Positions 25,705 through 35,672 are shown, counted from the first letter of the stretch. The stretch is DNA of 48,352 nt from an uncultured Shewanella sp. (GCF_947491715.1 NZ_CANLKR010000038.1:1-48352); one strand, 5' to 3'. The notes: generated by a model from the letters alone, not told the origin. Made by a program: numbers and translations.

Positions 25705-25741
25705 GTTGAATGAAGGTGAGTTCGCCTATTGTATGCTGCGA

Positions 25742-26068
25742 TTAATCGTTCTTTTTGGTTCCCCAAATGTCGGTATTAATTTGAGGCAGTGGCTGCTTAT
25801 TGTTATTTGTTTTGCTGCTTGTTGAGCCAAGGTTGTTTCTAGGTGCGGGTAAAGGAAGCCGATGAAGCTTTAAATATAAATACTCGACCTTATCCCGTGC
25901 CCATTGAGTTTTTCGTAAAAATTTTAAACTGGATTTGATACTGGGATCGTGATTAAAGCAGCGAATATCAATGCGCTGCCCTAACTCTTCCCACCCATAG
26001 TGATCGACAAGATCAATGAGTAGATCTTCTAATTTTATTCCGTGTAAGGGGTTATTTGCTTGGGTCAT
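25742..26068 (-). CDS. VF530 family DNA-binding protein (DUF2132)
   Basis: 108 residues. The first 70 match the VF530 family closely: NPLHGIKLEDLLIDLVDHYG, then WEELGQRIDIRCFNHDPSIK and SSLKFLRKTQWARDKVE. The prototype is a small Vibrio fischeri protein of known structure with a DNA-binding fold. The last 35 residues are a low-complexity N/Q/P/K tail that looks poorly conserved. The role in the cell is unknown. It is a single gene, converging on the glycoside hydrolase gene. Confidence 0.9.
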   Translation of the reverse strand: MTQANNPLHGIKLEDLLIDLVDHYGWEELGQRIDIRCFNHDPSIKSSLKFLRKTQWARDKVEYLYLKLHRLPLPAPRNNLGSTSSKTNNNKQPLPQINTDIWGTKKND

Positions 26069-26175
26069 AAAGCGTGGGTCATTTTGAAATCAATATTGGT
26101 CTAATCATATCAGATTGCAACGTCAGGTGCTTGCTTTGTTCTGTGGCGATGAAACTAATTTCCCTCTCTTGGTGT

Positions 26176-26202
26176 GGAAAAAAGGAGACGTATAGTCTCC
26201 TT
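26176..26202 (-). terminator. Rho-independent terminator of the protease gene
   Basis: On the minus strand AAGGAGAC-TATAC-GTCTCCTT forms a perfect eight-base stem followed by a run of T. It lies 27 bases after the protease stop codon. Confidence 0.85.
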
Positions 26203-26228
26203 GCTCATTAAATCATTTATCGTATCAA

Positions 26229-28628
26229 TTACTCGAAGCTAATGCTCCAAGAGTTGATAGCACCTGTGTCTTGATTTGCACTATCAACGGCTTTTAGTGT
26301 CCATGTACCTTTAGAGTCACCGCCTGAGTAATCAACAGAATAGGTTTTGTTGATATTATCAGTACCGCTTCCAGAGTTATCATGTAATACAGCGACTTGA
26401 CCTGTAGGACTTGTTAATTTTACGTTTAAATCACCAATATAAGTGTGTGTGATATCGACAGTGACTGTTACTGTTCCTGAGTCACCTGTACGTGCGGCTT
26501 CAATTGAACTTGATACGCCTGTAGAACTGTTATCAGGAATGTTGTAACTTGTCGTATTTGTATAGGTAGCAGCTCCCCCTGTATTTCCGCCATTATCTGC
26601 TGCGGTGTAGTTTGCTTCTAAACTTGCACCACTAAAGGCTTCATACCCGTGAACCATCACATAATAAGTCCCTGACTGTGCTGAAGAGATTGCACATGAC
26701 TCAGTATTACCTGTATTCCAAGAGCGACATTCGTAGCTAGTGGTTGTTGGGTTGCCGCCAAATGAAACATATAGATCAGCATCGCCACTGCCACCGCTTA
26801 GGGCGAAGTTCAGATCGCTTGCACCTGCTGGCACATCTAAGCTGTAGTAGAGTACACCATTTTTAGAAGCATAAAGGCTGGTTTTAGCGATTCCATTTGT
26901 CAGGGTTCCATCATCGCCATTGCCGCCGCCATTTGTTGGTCCGTCACAGGACTGGGCTAGGTATGCATCTGCTGCTTCTGCATCGACTAAACCATAACCT
27001 GTTTTGTTATCACGTCCAGCGGTTTCAAGATCTTCGGCGGTGGCTTTTAGCGCGGCACGAATTTGCTCTGAACTACAATCTGTGTGATTACTCCAAACGA
27101 GTGTAGCGACACCGGAGACATGTGGTGTTGCCATTGATGTACCATTATAGTATTGGTAATCTTCGCCACTCGTTGCAGCAACAGTTGCTTGAGATCCAAC
27201 TTGGTCAAGCAGTGCAAGGCCTGTGTTTCTGTCAACACTGACAGAAACAATAGGGACGTCATTATTAGTATCTACTAAGAAGGGGTTCTGTAAACCAGGA
27301 AGCGATGAGTTACTGTAAACAATCGCTGCGCTACCGCCTGCATTGTAACACGCTTGAGCGGCTGCAATTTCAGCGGCATTTGCACTTAAACCTGATGCAC
27401 GCTCAACCAAACAAACCTTATTACTCATGCTGTTACAGTTATAAGTCGTATTGCCAGTACTACAGGCTTTTAACGTATCAGTGACAGTACCTGTATTAAA
27501 TTGCTGTTCATAGTTACCGCTGACTTGAATGTAACGGTTATGAGGAACGATGCCACTGTCGAAATAAGATTGACCGTTAACCGTGATATCGGCTAATACA
27601 CCTTCACCTTGTGTCACTGTAGACAGTACTGCTGTGCCAGGTCCAGAAATTTCTACTTGATCGGTATATTGCGAAAAAGCAGAATGATCTTTGTTGCTAT
27701 CAACAGAGGCCACCGACATAACAGCATCATAAGAAGCGGGATAGCTATGAGTGCTATCACCATCGTTACCTGCAGCAGCGATAAGTAACACGCCGTTGTT
27801 TTGGTGAGCCGCTAAGGCATTTTTTTCGGTTGCACTGTAAGTTGGGCCACCTAAGCTCATAGTCACGACATTAGCGCCATTAGCAACACAGTCATCAACC
27901 GCATTGACTAAATCTGAGGTATATCCCCATCCGCTTTCGTTGAAGACCTTGATAATATGAATATTGACGTTTTGGTTTGGCATGACACCAACAACGCCAC
28001 TGCCATTTGCTATGGCGGCAATGGTGCCTGCTACGTGAGTACCATGTGCGTTATTGTTACCTGGCTCATACCAGTTTCCTGTACCTGAGTTATTGGTGCC
28101 TGTTGCGTTATTCCCACTTAAATCGCTATGGCTAGCATCATAGCCTGAGTCGATAATACAAATAGTGCGGTTTCCCGCTTGAGAGTCACTCATTACTGTG
28201 GCGCCGACATAGGTTTGACCCCATGGTGTGGTTTCACTTAGCAGGCGACGTGGGACATCTTCTTCGACGTAGTCAACATCTGAGCGTAAGCGTAATGATT
28301 TTAAGCTATTTGAATCTAGCTTTGCCGTATAGCTATTACGACGTGCGATACGTTTCATTTCTTTGGCTTTTACACTATTAAGTACACTGTGATGTGAAAA
28401 AGCAGGATTAATGTGAGATGCACTCGATAGCATATTAATGCCGTCTGTTGCAGTATCACTGTCTTTAAATTTAACGATATAGCGCTTTGGCAGCGGTGCA
28501 TCAGCTTGTTGAGATTGAGCGGGTAATAGCTCAGAACCGACTGAAGGCGTTGCATATACATTTGCTGAAATCGCAATGGCAAGCGCTGAAAGGGTCAGCG
28601 CTGCTTTCGTTGATTTTTTGAATGTCAT
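26229..28628 (-). CDS. Secreted subtilisin-family (S8) protease with PA, PPC and P domains
   Basis: 799 residues from ATG 28628; GTGGAA upstream is its ribosome-binding site, and the ATG 15 bases earlier overlaps that site. Order: signal peptide, inhibitor-type propeptide (KRYIVKFKDSD to VDYVEED), then the catalytic triad Asp (CIIDSGYDASH), His (NNAHGTHVAGTIA) and Ser (YNGTSMATPHVSG). A PA-domain insertion precedes the serine. After it come a PPC domain (DADLYVSFGG, YYVMVHGYEAF) and a C-terminal P domain (ITHTYIGDLNVKLTSPTG, GTWTLKAVD). Such enzymes are exported by type II secretion and degrade environmental protein; the C-terminal domains are usually processed off. It is a single gene with its own terminator. 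Confidence 0.93.
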   Translation of the reverse strand: MTFKKSTKAALTLSALAIAISANVYATPSVGSELLPAQSQQADAPLPKRYIVKFKDSDTATDGINMLSSASHINPAFSHHSVLNSVKAKEMKRIARRNSYTAKLDSNSLKSLRLRSDVDYVEEDVPRRLLSETTPWGQTYVGATVMSDSQAGNRTICIIDSGYDASHSDLSGNNATGTNNSGTGNWYEPGNNNAHGTHVAGTIAAIANGSGVVGVMPNQNVNIHIIKVFNESGWGYTSDLVNAVDDCVANGANVVTMSLGGPTYSATEKNALAAHQNNGVLLIAAAGNDGDSTHSYPASYDAVMSVASVDSNKDHSAFSQYTDQVEISGPGTAVLSTVTQGEGVLADITVNGQSYFDSGIVPHNRYIQVSGNYEQQFNTGTVTDTLKACSTGNTTYNCNSMSNKVCLVERASGLSANAAEIAAAQACYNAGGSAAIVYSNSSLPGLQNPFLVDTNNDVPIVSVSVDRNTGLALLDQVGSQATVAATSGEDYQYYNGTSMATPHVSGVATLVWSNHTDCSSEQIRAALKATAEDLETAGRDNKTGYGLVDAEAADAYLAQSCDGPTNGGGNGDDGTLTNGIAKTSLYASKNGVLYYSLDVPAGASDLNFALSGGSGDADLYVSFGGNPTTTSYECRSWNTGNTESCAISSAQSGTYYVMVHGYEAFSGASLEANYTAADNGGNTGGAATYTNTTSYNIPDNSSTGVSSSIEAARTGDSGTVTVTVDITHTYIGDLNVKLTSPTGQVAVLHDNSGSGTDNINKTYSVDYSGGDSKGTWTLKAVDSANQDTGAINSWSISFE

Positions 28629-29291
28629 ATTTTTATTCCACATTTATTATCATGTTGTAATTATTATTGAACAGTCTTGGTTATAAATTCCAAAGATCTG
28701 GTTACTCCGCTAATAAATCTACCCGCATGTTATCTCGTTGTAAATGCATAGTTAATCTTGTCTTTTTTCACCCAAAAGAATATTACCTAAAGCTAATAAT
28801 GAATGTTTTTGTTAAAACTATGCGTTTTATGCCAGCAGTATGCATTTGTAGTGGTTTTATATTCATATGTTATTTTTTTGTTTGTGTTTTGTTTTGTTGT
28901 TGGTTTTTGACTTTTTAATGCAGATTTATTACATATGTCCATGATAAATAATCAAAACTATGACAAAATGTTTCATATCTATAATTTTGAAAGATAATAT
29001 ATTCATTTTAGTTATTAATGATTTTCATTGACCTTAGCTGTCGTGTTTTTTTGATAGGATCTTCTAATATGATATGAGATAACAGTATTATTTTTCTGTA
29101 TTTAATGTTTTTCTAATGGAAGGTGCTGTTTAGCTATTTATGTAAATTTTGATAGATTTAGATTGTCTCTTTGAGAATGACTAAAAATAATAGCTGATTA
29201 ACACTTGTATTTGTTTTATGACGAAATGTATCAACGGAGCAAGGAGACAGGGGATTGTAGTGTATTAAGAGGATAAGGTTGGGCGACAGAC
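28629..29291. other. AT-rich spacer upstream of the protease
   Basis: About 660 bases without a convincing gene. The 83-residue frame at 28667-28918 is a hydrophobic, low-complexity reading of AT-rich DNA. The protease promoter should be close to 28650-28750. Confidence 0.5.
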
Positions 29292-29317
29292 AAAAAACCG
29301 CTCATAGAGCGGTTTTT
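29292..29317 (-). terminator. Terminator of fadL
   Basis: AAAAAACCGCTC-ATA-GAGCGGTTTTT is a classic GC stem flanked by A and T runs, so it can work in both directions. It lies about 60 bases after the fadL stop. Confidence 0.9.
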
Positions 29318-29379
29318 GAATTGATTAATCAAGACAATATAAAGAATATTGCTTTTAGTTATGGATCAACTTTGGTGCG

Positions 29380-30708
29380 TTAGAAGTTGTAACTGTATTG
29401 CATACTATAATACACAGCATTAGAGCTTGTCGTTGCTGTGACATCACCAATCAAAGAACTTGTTTCTGTGAGGTGAGTTTTCTTACCACGTACGAAGGCA
29501 ATCCCTAAATCCAGTGATGACTTTTGGTTAAAGTGGTAGCTCACGCCACCTGTGTACCAATTACGATCGGAATCGGGAATAGACAGTGAGCTGAGATCCC
29601 CAACGACCCCTTGATCATACATATAACCGATACGGGCTGTCCAAGTATCATTGATGTCATAGGTACCGCCGACACTGAATAGCCATGAGTCATCCCATTG
29701 GTATTCTTTTAGTACATAGTCACTGCCTGGATCTGTACAGGCCGTTGGTGTTGTTGAGGTTAAAGATGTTTGAGAAGCACAATCAAGTAATGTTATACGA
29801 TCAAATTCTCCCCACTGAGTATATTGTGCGGTATAAGACAGAGCAAAATGCTCAGTAATTTGATGAAATCCGCCGAGCTGAGCGATATTGGGGAGGGGAA
29901 TTTCTATTTGATTATAATATCCATAGGTGCTTGCTGAAGTGAGTGCACCTACACTATCATTGTTATCACCATCTGCATTAATGGTTGGACTATATCGGTA
30001 GCTTAGACCAATACGGTTATTCTCGTTGATTTCATATACAAGGCCTGCAATGCCGCCAACCCCCCAACCACTGGCTTCAACATCGGCAACAGTCTGATCT
30101 GCTACGATAACGGTTGAGGTTCCAGGAAAATAAAGTGGGCCATTTCGTGTCAATTTACCTGTACCATATACAAAATCCACCCCAAGGCCTAAGCTAAAAT
30201 ATTCATTGAAGCGATAAGAAACACTGGCATTAAAGTCTATGGACGTGATTTCGGTTTCACCGAGTAAATCGATAGGTGCTTGGGTGTTGGCTGTCGTATT
30301 TTTTGTAATGTCTGACGTATCGGTACCGGTACCGAAGTTACTGAATGCGGCAAAACCCATGGCCCAACTTTCATTAATCGGTTGAATATAATAGGCATTA
30401 GGGATAATTTTTCCTGAGCCTGCACTATCGTCACTACCGAAGTCTGTCGTGGAGGAACTCACATTATCGACTTCTACTTGAACATCAGCATAGGTGATAC
30501 CAAGCGAAACCGCTTTATCTTTGAAAAGTGCCATTGCTGCAGGGTTACGAGATAATACAGATGCATTGTCTGCAATGACCGCATCCCCAGCCATTGCGCG
30601 GCCAAGACCCGTTGCGGATTGGCTGTTAAGTTGGAAACCCGCTGCCATCGCTTGAGAGCTGGCTAGCGTAATTGAAATAGCAAGGAACGTCTTGTTGAAG
30701 CGTTTCAT
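29380..30708 (-). CDS. fadL: Outer-membrane long-chain fatty acid transporter
   Basis: 442 residues from ATG 30708, chosen because AGAGATG lies nine bases upstream and the signal peptide then ends at QAMA. The mature N-terminus GFQLNSQSATGLGRAMAGDA, followed by NPAAMALF, is the FadL/TodX signature that forms the hatch with its NPA motif. The protein ends in an aromatic strand (YYSMQYSYNF), the outer-membrane insertion signal. It takes up long-chain fatty acids for the beta-oxidation enzymes encoded at 41-44.7 kb. FadR-like sequences lie upstream. Confidence 0.94.
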   Translation of the reverse strand: MKRFNKTFLAISITLASSQAMAAGFQLNSQSATGLGRAMAGDAVIADNASVLSRNPAAMALFKDKAVSLGITYADVQVEVDNVSSSTTDFGSDDSAGSGKIIPNAYYIQPINESWAMGFAAFSNFGTGTDTSDITKNTTANTQAPIDLLGETEITSIDFNASVSYRFNEYFSLGLGVDFVYGTGKLTRNGPLYFPGTSTVIVADQTVADVEASGWGVGGIAGLVYEINENNRIGLSYRYSPTINADGDNNDSVGALTSASTYGYYNQIEIPLPNIAQLGGFHQITEHFALSYTAQYTQWGEFDRITLLDCASQTSLTSTTPTACTDPGSDYVLKEYQWDDSWLFSVGGTYDINDTWTARIGYMYDQGVVGDLSSLSIPDSDRNWYTGGVSYHFNQKSSLDLGIAFVRGKKTHLTETSSLIGDVTATTSSNAVYYSMQYSYNF

Positions 30709-30815
30709 AATCATCATCTCTTTTTTTAAGGTCCTGCTTATATGACTTGCTGAATAGCCGAGTCGCAAGATCCACTTGTTAGACCAGCGCATGGTAGAGG
30801 AGTTAACGCCTACTC

Positions 30816-30832
30816 AGCAACTCCGACCAGAT
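30816..30832 (-). promoter_or_regulatory. FadR-like operator upstream of fadL
   Basis: On the minus strand this reads ATCTGGTCGGAGTTGCT, which matches 12 of the 15 fixed positions of the FadR consensus AACTGGTCNGACNTGTT. A weaker CTGGTC half-site follows at about 30774-30790. E. coli fadL also has two FadR sites. Confidence 0.45.
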
Positions 30833-31006
30833 GCATTTTTTGGTATAATTCGTTAATTAAGGTTGTTATTTATGAACAACTATTAGGAGCTTACTTCAAA
30901 AAAGGCTTATAAAGCAAACTAATAGTTTGCTCTCATAAAGAGAGGAGAGCAAACCTTGAAGTTAAGGTTATGTAAATAATATGAGAATATCCAGTATTGT
31001 CTGTCT

Positions 31007-31040
31007 AATAAATAAGCGTACGATTGTACGCTTATTTATT
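31007..31040 (-). terminator. Terminator of putP
   Basis: AATAAATAAGCGTAC and GTACGCTTATTTATT are perfect 15-base arms with a four-base loop, 22 bases after the putP stop. Confidence 0.85.
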
Positions 31041-31061
31041 GCTCTTCATTGTGAAATGGGA

Positions 31062-32513
31062 TTAGAGCTTGGCTGAGAAGGCATGAAACTGCGCTGAAAC
31101 AGTTTTACAAGGAGTGAATATCTTGCTGACAAGAATACCGATAAATGTTGCAAGGATGAAACCAGGTAGGATTTCGTAAAGTTCGAAAACCCCCCCTGAT
31201 AATTGTTTCCATATAATAACAGTTATGGCGCCGGTGAGAATGGAAGCGATAGCCCCATTTCGACTAAATCCTTTCCAAAAGAGTGATAATAAGACGACAG
31301 GCCCAAAGGCTGCACCAAATCCTGCCCAAGCGTAACTGACTAAACTCAATACACTACTTTCTGGATTGAGCGCGATGATCCCGGCAATTAATGCAATAGA
31401 CAATACGCCAGCACGTCCAACGAACAATAGCTCTTTGTCATCAGCCTTAGGTCTTAACCATTTTTTATAGAAGTCTTCAGTGATGACACTTGAACAGACC
31501 AATAACTGAGAATCAATGGTACTCATAATTGCAGAAAGAATAGCGGCAATAAGTAACCCGCTGATCCAAGGATTAAATGCCGCATTTGCGAGGTGAATAA
31601 AAACGGTTTCAGGGTTTTCTAATGGGCTGTCCATGAAATAGAGACTGCCCACAAGACCTGTTGCGAGTGCACCGATAAGTGCCATTATCATCCAGCTCAT
31701 GGCGATACGACGGGATTTGGGAATATCGTCTGGAGAATTAATTGCCATGAAACGGGTAAGAATATGCGGCTGACCAAAATAACCTAACCCCCATGCTAAT
31801 AAAGAGATTAATCCAAGCATAGTGGTATTGTCATGAATGAATTGCAGCATGTCAGGATTAAAATTGTCTAATCCATCTTGGGTTGCGGGTTGATTAAAGA
31901 TGGCAACAGGAACAAAAAGCAGTGCCGCAAGCATCATACAACCTTGAAAAAAATCGGTCCAACTTACTGCAAAATATCCACCTACGAAGGTATAAGCCAC
32001 AATAATGCTAGAGCCGATCAGTAAGGCTAAGGTGTAATCTAAACCAAAGGCTTTTTCAAAAAGGATTGCGCCACCGACCATGCCGGAAGAAGTGTAAAAA
32101 GTAAAAAAGACTAAAATGGTAAAAGCGGAAACTAACTTGAGAATGCCATTGCTGTCATTAAATCTTTTTTCAAAAAAGTCTGGTAGTGTGAGAGAGTTAT
32201 TGGTAAATTCGGTATAAATTCGTAACCGTTTTGCGACTAATAGCCAGTTAAGCCATGCGCCAAAAACTAAGCCTATTCCTATCCAAGCTTCGCCTAATCC
32301 CCCTAAGTAGACTGCGCCAGGAAGACCTAATAGTAACCAGCCTGACATATCAGATGCACCGACACTTAATGCCGTCACTCCTGGGCCCATGCTACGTCCG
32401 CCAAGGATATAATCATCAATTGAATCAGTTGATTTATAGGCGATGAAACCAATACCTATCATTAGGGCAAGATAGCCAATAAAGGTGAAGAGAACGGGTA
32501 ATTCTATGCTCAT
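31062..32513 (-). CDS. putP: Sodium/proline symporter
   Basis: 483 residues of the SSS family, with about 12-13 membrane helices. The N-terminal block DDYILGGRSMGPGVTALSVG, then ASDMSGWLLLGLPGA, is diagnostic of PutP, as are the TLPDFFEKRF loop and the GWGLGYFGQPHILTRFMAI region. It imports proline with Na+ for use as carbon/nitrogen source or osmolyte. No putA is adjacent. It has its own terminator, so it appears to be a single-gene unit between fadL and the DUF3379 gene. Confidence 0.95.
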   Translation of the reverse strand: MSIELPVLFTFIGYLALMIGIGFIAYKSTDSIDDYILGGRSMGPGVTALSVGASDMSGWLLLGLPGAVYLGGLGEAWIGIGLVFGAWLNWLLVAKRLRIYTEFTNNSLTLPDFFEKRFNDSNGILKLVSAFTILVFFTFYTSSGMVGGAILFEKAFGLDYTLALLIGSSIIVAYTFVGGYFAVSWTDFFQGCMMLAALLFVPVAIFNQPATQDGLDNFNPDMLQFIHDNTTMLGLISLLAWGLGYFGQPHILTRFMAINSPDDIPKSRRIAMSWMIMALIGALATGLVGSLYFMDSPLENPETVFIHLANAAFNPWISGLLIAAILSAIMSTIDSQLLVCSSVITEDFYKKWLRPKADDKELLFVGRAGVLSIALIAGIIALNPESSVLSLVSYAWAGFGAAFGPVVLLSLFWKGFSRNGAIASILTGAITVIIWKQLSGGVFELYEILPGFILATFIGILVSKIFTPCKTVSAQFHAFSAKL

Positions 32514-32598
32514 GATTTAGAGTTATATTTTTATTGTTGGATTGTGGGCGCTATGCTAACAGATGTTGACTAATTAGCTCAATCATGGTGAGGAAATA

Positions 32599-32632
32599 GT
32601 CGGGAGATCTGACCTTTAGGTTTTCTCCCGAC
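32599..32632 (-). terminator. Hairpin after the DUF3379 gene
   Basis: GTCGGGAG and CTCCCGAC pair perfectly over eight bases with an 18-base loop, 18 bases after the stop. The T-tract on the minus strand is weak. Confidence 0.5.
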
Positions 32633-32649
32633 AGCAATTTGTAATGCGA

Positions 32650-33354
32650 TTAAATAAAACTTTGCTTAATTTCGTTTTTAACGTAATTAATATCCTGAGT
32701 GTTATCACCAACAAGTAACATATAAGCTCCATCCATCTTAAAGCCTAAACCTTTAAGCTTATTATCGGCAAATGCACTTTGTAGTTGCATTCTATCTTCA
32801 CTGGGAACAATAAAGAGTGTGACTTTGCCTTGTTCACCTTGCATGACTAAATGCAAGCTTTTTACGCCTTGAAAATCACAAAAGGTGTTATAAAAGACCT
32901 TACCGGGTTGTTGGGTAAATTTTGCATGGCTTAACTGTGTGAGTTGAGCCAATTTTTCATTGACTGCTTGGTAGGGAATATTATCATTGATGCTTAAGGT
33001 CTGCTCTTCATGATGAACATGGGCGAGGGCATGGGCGCTGAGATCCACCGGTCCAAGCCTGAAAAGCGTAAAGCTAATGCCTGCTATAAAGGCCACTGAT
33101 GCTGCTAAGGCAATGCTGAAAGCTGTTTTTTTTCGTTGACCTTGGTGTTGGCGTAGCTGTTGATTGAGTAGCAGTTTATCACTGAGATCACTGGGAACAT
33201 CAATGTGTAATGCGTTTTCAATTTGTTGATCGAGACTGTTTAGTTCGTCAATGAAAGCGGCTTTTTTGGGATCCTCTTTAATTGCTTGAATAAATTCAGG
33301 CGATTGATGGTGAGGATCGGCATAAGCCTGACGTCGAAACTTAAGCTCATCCAT
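32650..33354 (-). CDS. DUF3379 membrane protein, anti-sigma-like
   Basis: 234 residues. A cytoplasmic, charged N-terminal part of about 80 residues is followed by one membrane helix (FSIALAASVAFIAGISFTLF) and a C-terminal domain outside the membrane. This is the single-pass layout of anti-sigma factors. It overlaps the end of the ECF sigma gene by eight bases, as such partners do. DUF3379 has no proven function that I know; the anti-sigma role is inferred from topology and context. Confidence 0.85.
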   Translation of the reverse strand: MDELKFRRQAYADPHHQSPEFIQAIKEDPKKAAFIDELNSLDQQIENALHIDVPSDLSDKLLLNQQLRQHQGQRKKTAFSIALAASVAFIAGISFTLFRLGPVDLSAHALAHVHHEEQTLSINDNIPYQAVNEKLAQLTQLSHAKFTQQPGKVFYNTFCDFQGVKSLHLVMQGEQGKVTLFIVPSEDRMQLQSAFADNKLKGLGFKMDGAYMLLVGDNTQDINYVKNEIKQSFI

Positions 33355-33910
33355 GGGATTGTCCTCTCACTTGGGGTTGTTCAAGCGCTTGCTTTAATTG
33401 ATGGCGAGCTCGAAATAAGCGTGTCATAACGGTATTAGTATTCAGTGAGAGAATTTTTGCAATTTCTTCGCCACTGAAACCGCCAATCAGCTGCAGTAAT
33501 AAAGGCTCTCGGTATTCTAAGGCAAGTCGTTCTATTTGCTTTTGTAATAAATGATGCTCCACTTTATGTTCAGTGCTAGGAGAAAAAGTATCTTGTAACT
33601 CTTCTTGCTCAATATCTGAATAGGTGAATTGTTTTCGTTCAAAACGCCTTGCATTTTCTCGCCTGAGAATAGTGATGAGCCAAGCTTTAGCCGATTTCTC
33701 ATCTTTTAACGTATCAAGGGAGCGCCAAGCGCGTAAAAACGTTTCTTGGGTAATATCTTCAGCAACATGTTTATCACCGCTTAGCCAGTAAGCATAACGG
33801 TAAATATCAGTATGAAGTGCCTTGACTAGGCTATTATATCGTCGTTGTTTATTCAGCATGCTAGAAGAGACCGTGGACGGGCTCTTTTTCTTTCGCCAAT
33901 GACGCAACAT
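33347..33910 (-). CDS. ECF-type RNA polymerase sigma factor
   Basis: 187 residues. Region 2 is DIYRYAYWLSGDKHVAEDIT followed by QETFLRAWRSLDTL; region 4 is LEYREPLLLQLIGGFSGEEI followed by AKILSLNTNTVMTRLFRARHQL, a helix-turn-helix. Region 3 is short, as in ECF sigmas. It is cotranscribed with the DUF3379 gene, which overlaps its stop. A later ATG at residue 18 has no better ribosome-binding site. A perfect inverted repeat lies 40-80 bases upstream. The genes it controls are not evident; the neighbouring Bat operon is one candidate. Confidence 0.93.
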   Translation of the reverse strand: MLRHWRKKKSPSTVSSSMLNKQRRYNSLVKALHTDIYRYAYWLSGDKHVAEDITQETFLRAWRSLDTLKDEKSAKAWLITILRRENARRFERKQFTYSDIEQEELQDTFSPSTEHKVEHHLLQKQIERLALEYREPLLLQLIGGFSGEEIAKILSLNTNTVMTRLFRARHQLKQALEQPQVRGQSHG

Positions 33911-33949
33911 TTTTTTATTTCTTGAGAAGACAGGTGCATAAAGCTTAAT

Positions 33950-33990
33950 GCTTATATCAACCTATTACAAAATAACGAGTTGATATAAGC
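33950..33990. promoter_or_regulatory. Perfect 12-bp inverted repeat between batD and the sigma gene
   Basis: GCTTATATCAAC and GTTGATATAAGC are separated by 17 bases. The element lies 40 bases upstream of the sigma start and 48 bases downstream of the batD stop. It has no T-tract, so it may be an operator or an RNA stem that separates the two units. Confidence 0.45.
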
Positions 33991-34037
33991 AAACCTTTTA
34001 GATAAACCAGTAACTGAACATTTTTTATAACAATGTG

Positions 34038-35672
34038 TTATGGATTTAAATTAGTTAAGGAAGAGGCCTTTTTTTTCTTTTTATCAGGGTTAAGCCTATC
34101 GGCTGCTTGCAGGATCTTGTCATAATCAATCGATGCCGTTGTTTTAGAAAAAGCACTCCGTTGTAACGTGGTGACGGCATTAGCCATCTCCTTTGACAGT
34201 GCTGAAATCTTATCAAGTGTCATGGGTTGTTGAAAGACATGCGAGAAGTGTTGCTGTAAACTGAGTAATACCTCACTTGGATTTTGTCTTTGGCAAGCTT
34301 GTTTAAGGCTCAATTTTTTATTCACGCTATCTTGATGAGAAGTCGGTGATTTAATGACGGGGCTTGAATGATTTTGAGTGTATTTTCGCCATAAAATAAT
34401 CAAGGCGATGGTAGTGATAAACCAAAGAGTGGCAAAGATGAAAGCGGCCCACATCCAATAAGCTGGTGTGCTTGTTTCTGTTGCGGGTAATGATGTTTGC
34501 TGAGCCGGTATGTCAGCTTGCTCGGCGGCTTTAACCGTAATGACTTTTTCTGGCAAAGTGGCTATTTGTTGTTTGTTTAAATGTGGATTCCACCAAGGAA
34601 CCTCAACAGCAGGTAAAGTATAGGTTCCCGGTTTCGTTGGAATGATTGCAGTGGTTTGAGTGAGTGTTGCTAAGGTCTTATTATCTCTAACTGTATTTTG
34701 ACGTTGAGGTTTTTCCGGATAGGATTTGAGCGATGTTGGCAGGTTGAGATCCAGATCCGGTAAGCGACTTTCATCCGTATTGACCGCGGTTAAGGTGATT
34801 GTACGAGTAATAGGTGTGCCAACTTGGTAGTCAGCATGTTCAGGCCAGTCTTCATTAAGTAGCACGAGATCGGCAACCAACCATTGTCCATGGTAGCTTG
34901 CAGGTTTTGGTTGAATCGTTAACTCGACATTTCTCGCTTGAGTTTGGATTGGGCGACTGTCTGTAAAGCCAAATAAACTATTACTTCTTTGGGATTGCAC
35001 GACAATATCGCCATTAAAACTGGCTCCTTGAATTGATAATTTGCCTGGCTTGTCAGCAATGATGGCGTAATTTCTTTCTATCACTCTAAAACGGCGACCA
35101 TTGATAATTTGTGTGCTGTCTTTATCTTCGCCAAGTTGTTTGACTTGGGCGTTAGCCACTACGGGCTCATTGATTACGCCTCGTTGTAATTCGGCACCAA
35201 GAAAGAGTTTTACCTGATAGTTAACAAGTTGATCAACATAAGCTTTTTGGGATGACAAATGTGCTTCCATATACACATTTTTTGTTTGCTTCGGTGCACT
35301 ACCTCGCGGCTTAACCGTGATTTTTATTGGGGCTGAACTGACGCCATCAATGGTCAATGCAGGGATCATTAAGTGGCCTTGGCGTTTAGGTAGTAATAGC
35401 ATTTGCCACTGGGTTTCTTTGGTGGTGTTGAAATTGACCATACGTGTACTGTGGCTTGTACGGGGTCTTTGCATGGTAAAATCAGCGCTTAGCGCTTGAG
35501 TATTGAGGGCTTGGGTATCTAAACTATCATCAGCCGTAACTGTGAGTACAATCGACTCGCCTTCACTGACTGTATTGTTGTCAACGGAGGCTTGCAAACT
35601 GGTGAGTGCGCTAGCGGGAAAAGCAGCGATTAACCCAAGAAGTAAAATGAGGTGTAATAAACGTTTTACCAC
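34038..35672 (-). CDS. batD: BatD (Bacteroides aerotolerance-type membrane protein)
   Basis: 544 residues: signal peptide (to PASALT), several tandem beta-sandwich repeats of the BatD oxygen-tolerance family, one membrane helix (YWMWAAFIFATLWFITTIAL) at about residue 400, and a lysine-rich cytoplasmic tail. Its start overlaps the stop of the batB-type gene by seven bases, so it is the last gene of the Bat operon. BatD is thought to sit in a periplasmic complex with the VWA proteins; the biochemical role is unknown. Confidence 0.92.
   Translation of the reverse strand: MVKRLLHLILLLGLIAAFPASALTSLQASVDNNTVSEGESIVLTVTADDSLDTQALNTQALSADFTMQRPRTSHSTRMVNFNTTKETQWQMLLLPKRQGHLMIPALTIDGVSSAPIKITVKPRGSAPKQTKNVYMEAHLSSQKAYVDQLVNYQVKLFLGAELQRGVINEPVVANAQVKQLGEDKDSTQIINGRRFRVIERNYAIIADKPGKLSIQGASFNGDIVVQSQRSNSLFGFTDSRPIQTQARNVELTIQPKPASYHGQWLVADLVLLNEDWPEHADYQVGTPITRTITLTAVNTDESRLPDLDLNLPTSLKSYPEKPQRQNTVRDNKTLATLTQTTAIIPTKPGTYTLPAVEVPWWNPHLNKQQIATLPEKVITVKAAEQADIPAQQTSLPATETSTPAYWMWAAFIFATLWFITTIALIILWRKYTQNHSSPVIKSPTSHQDSVNKKLSLKQACQRQNPSEVLLSLQQHFSHVFQQPMTLDKISALSKEMANAVTTLQRSAFSKTTASIDYDKILQAADRLNPDKKKKKASSLTNLNP

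Noticed and set aside
28667..28918. Hydrophobic 83-residue frame next to the protease
   Set aside because: Low-complexity reading of AT-rich DNA rich in Phe and Cys, with no ribosome-binding site.
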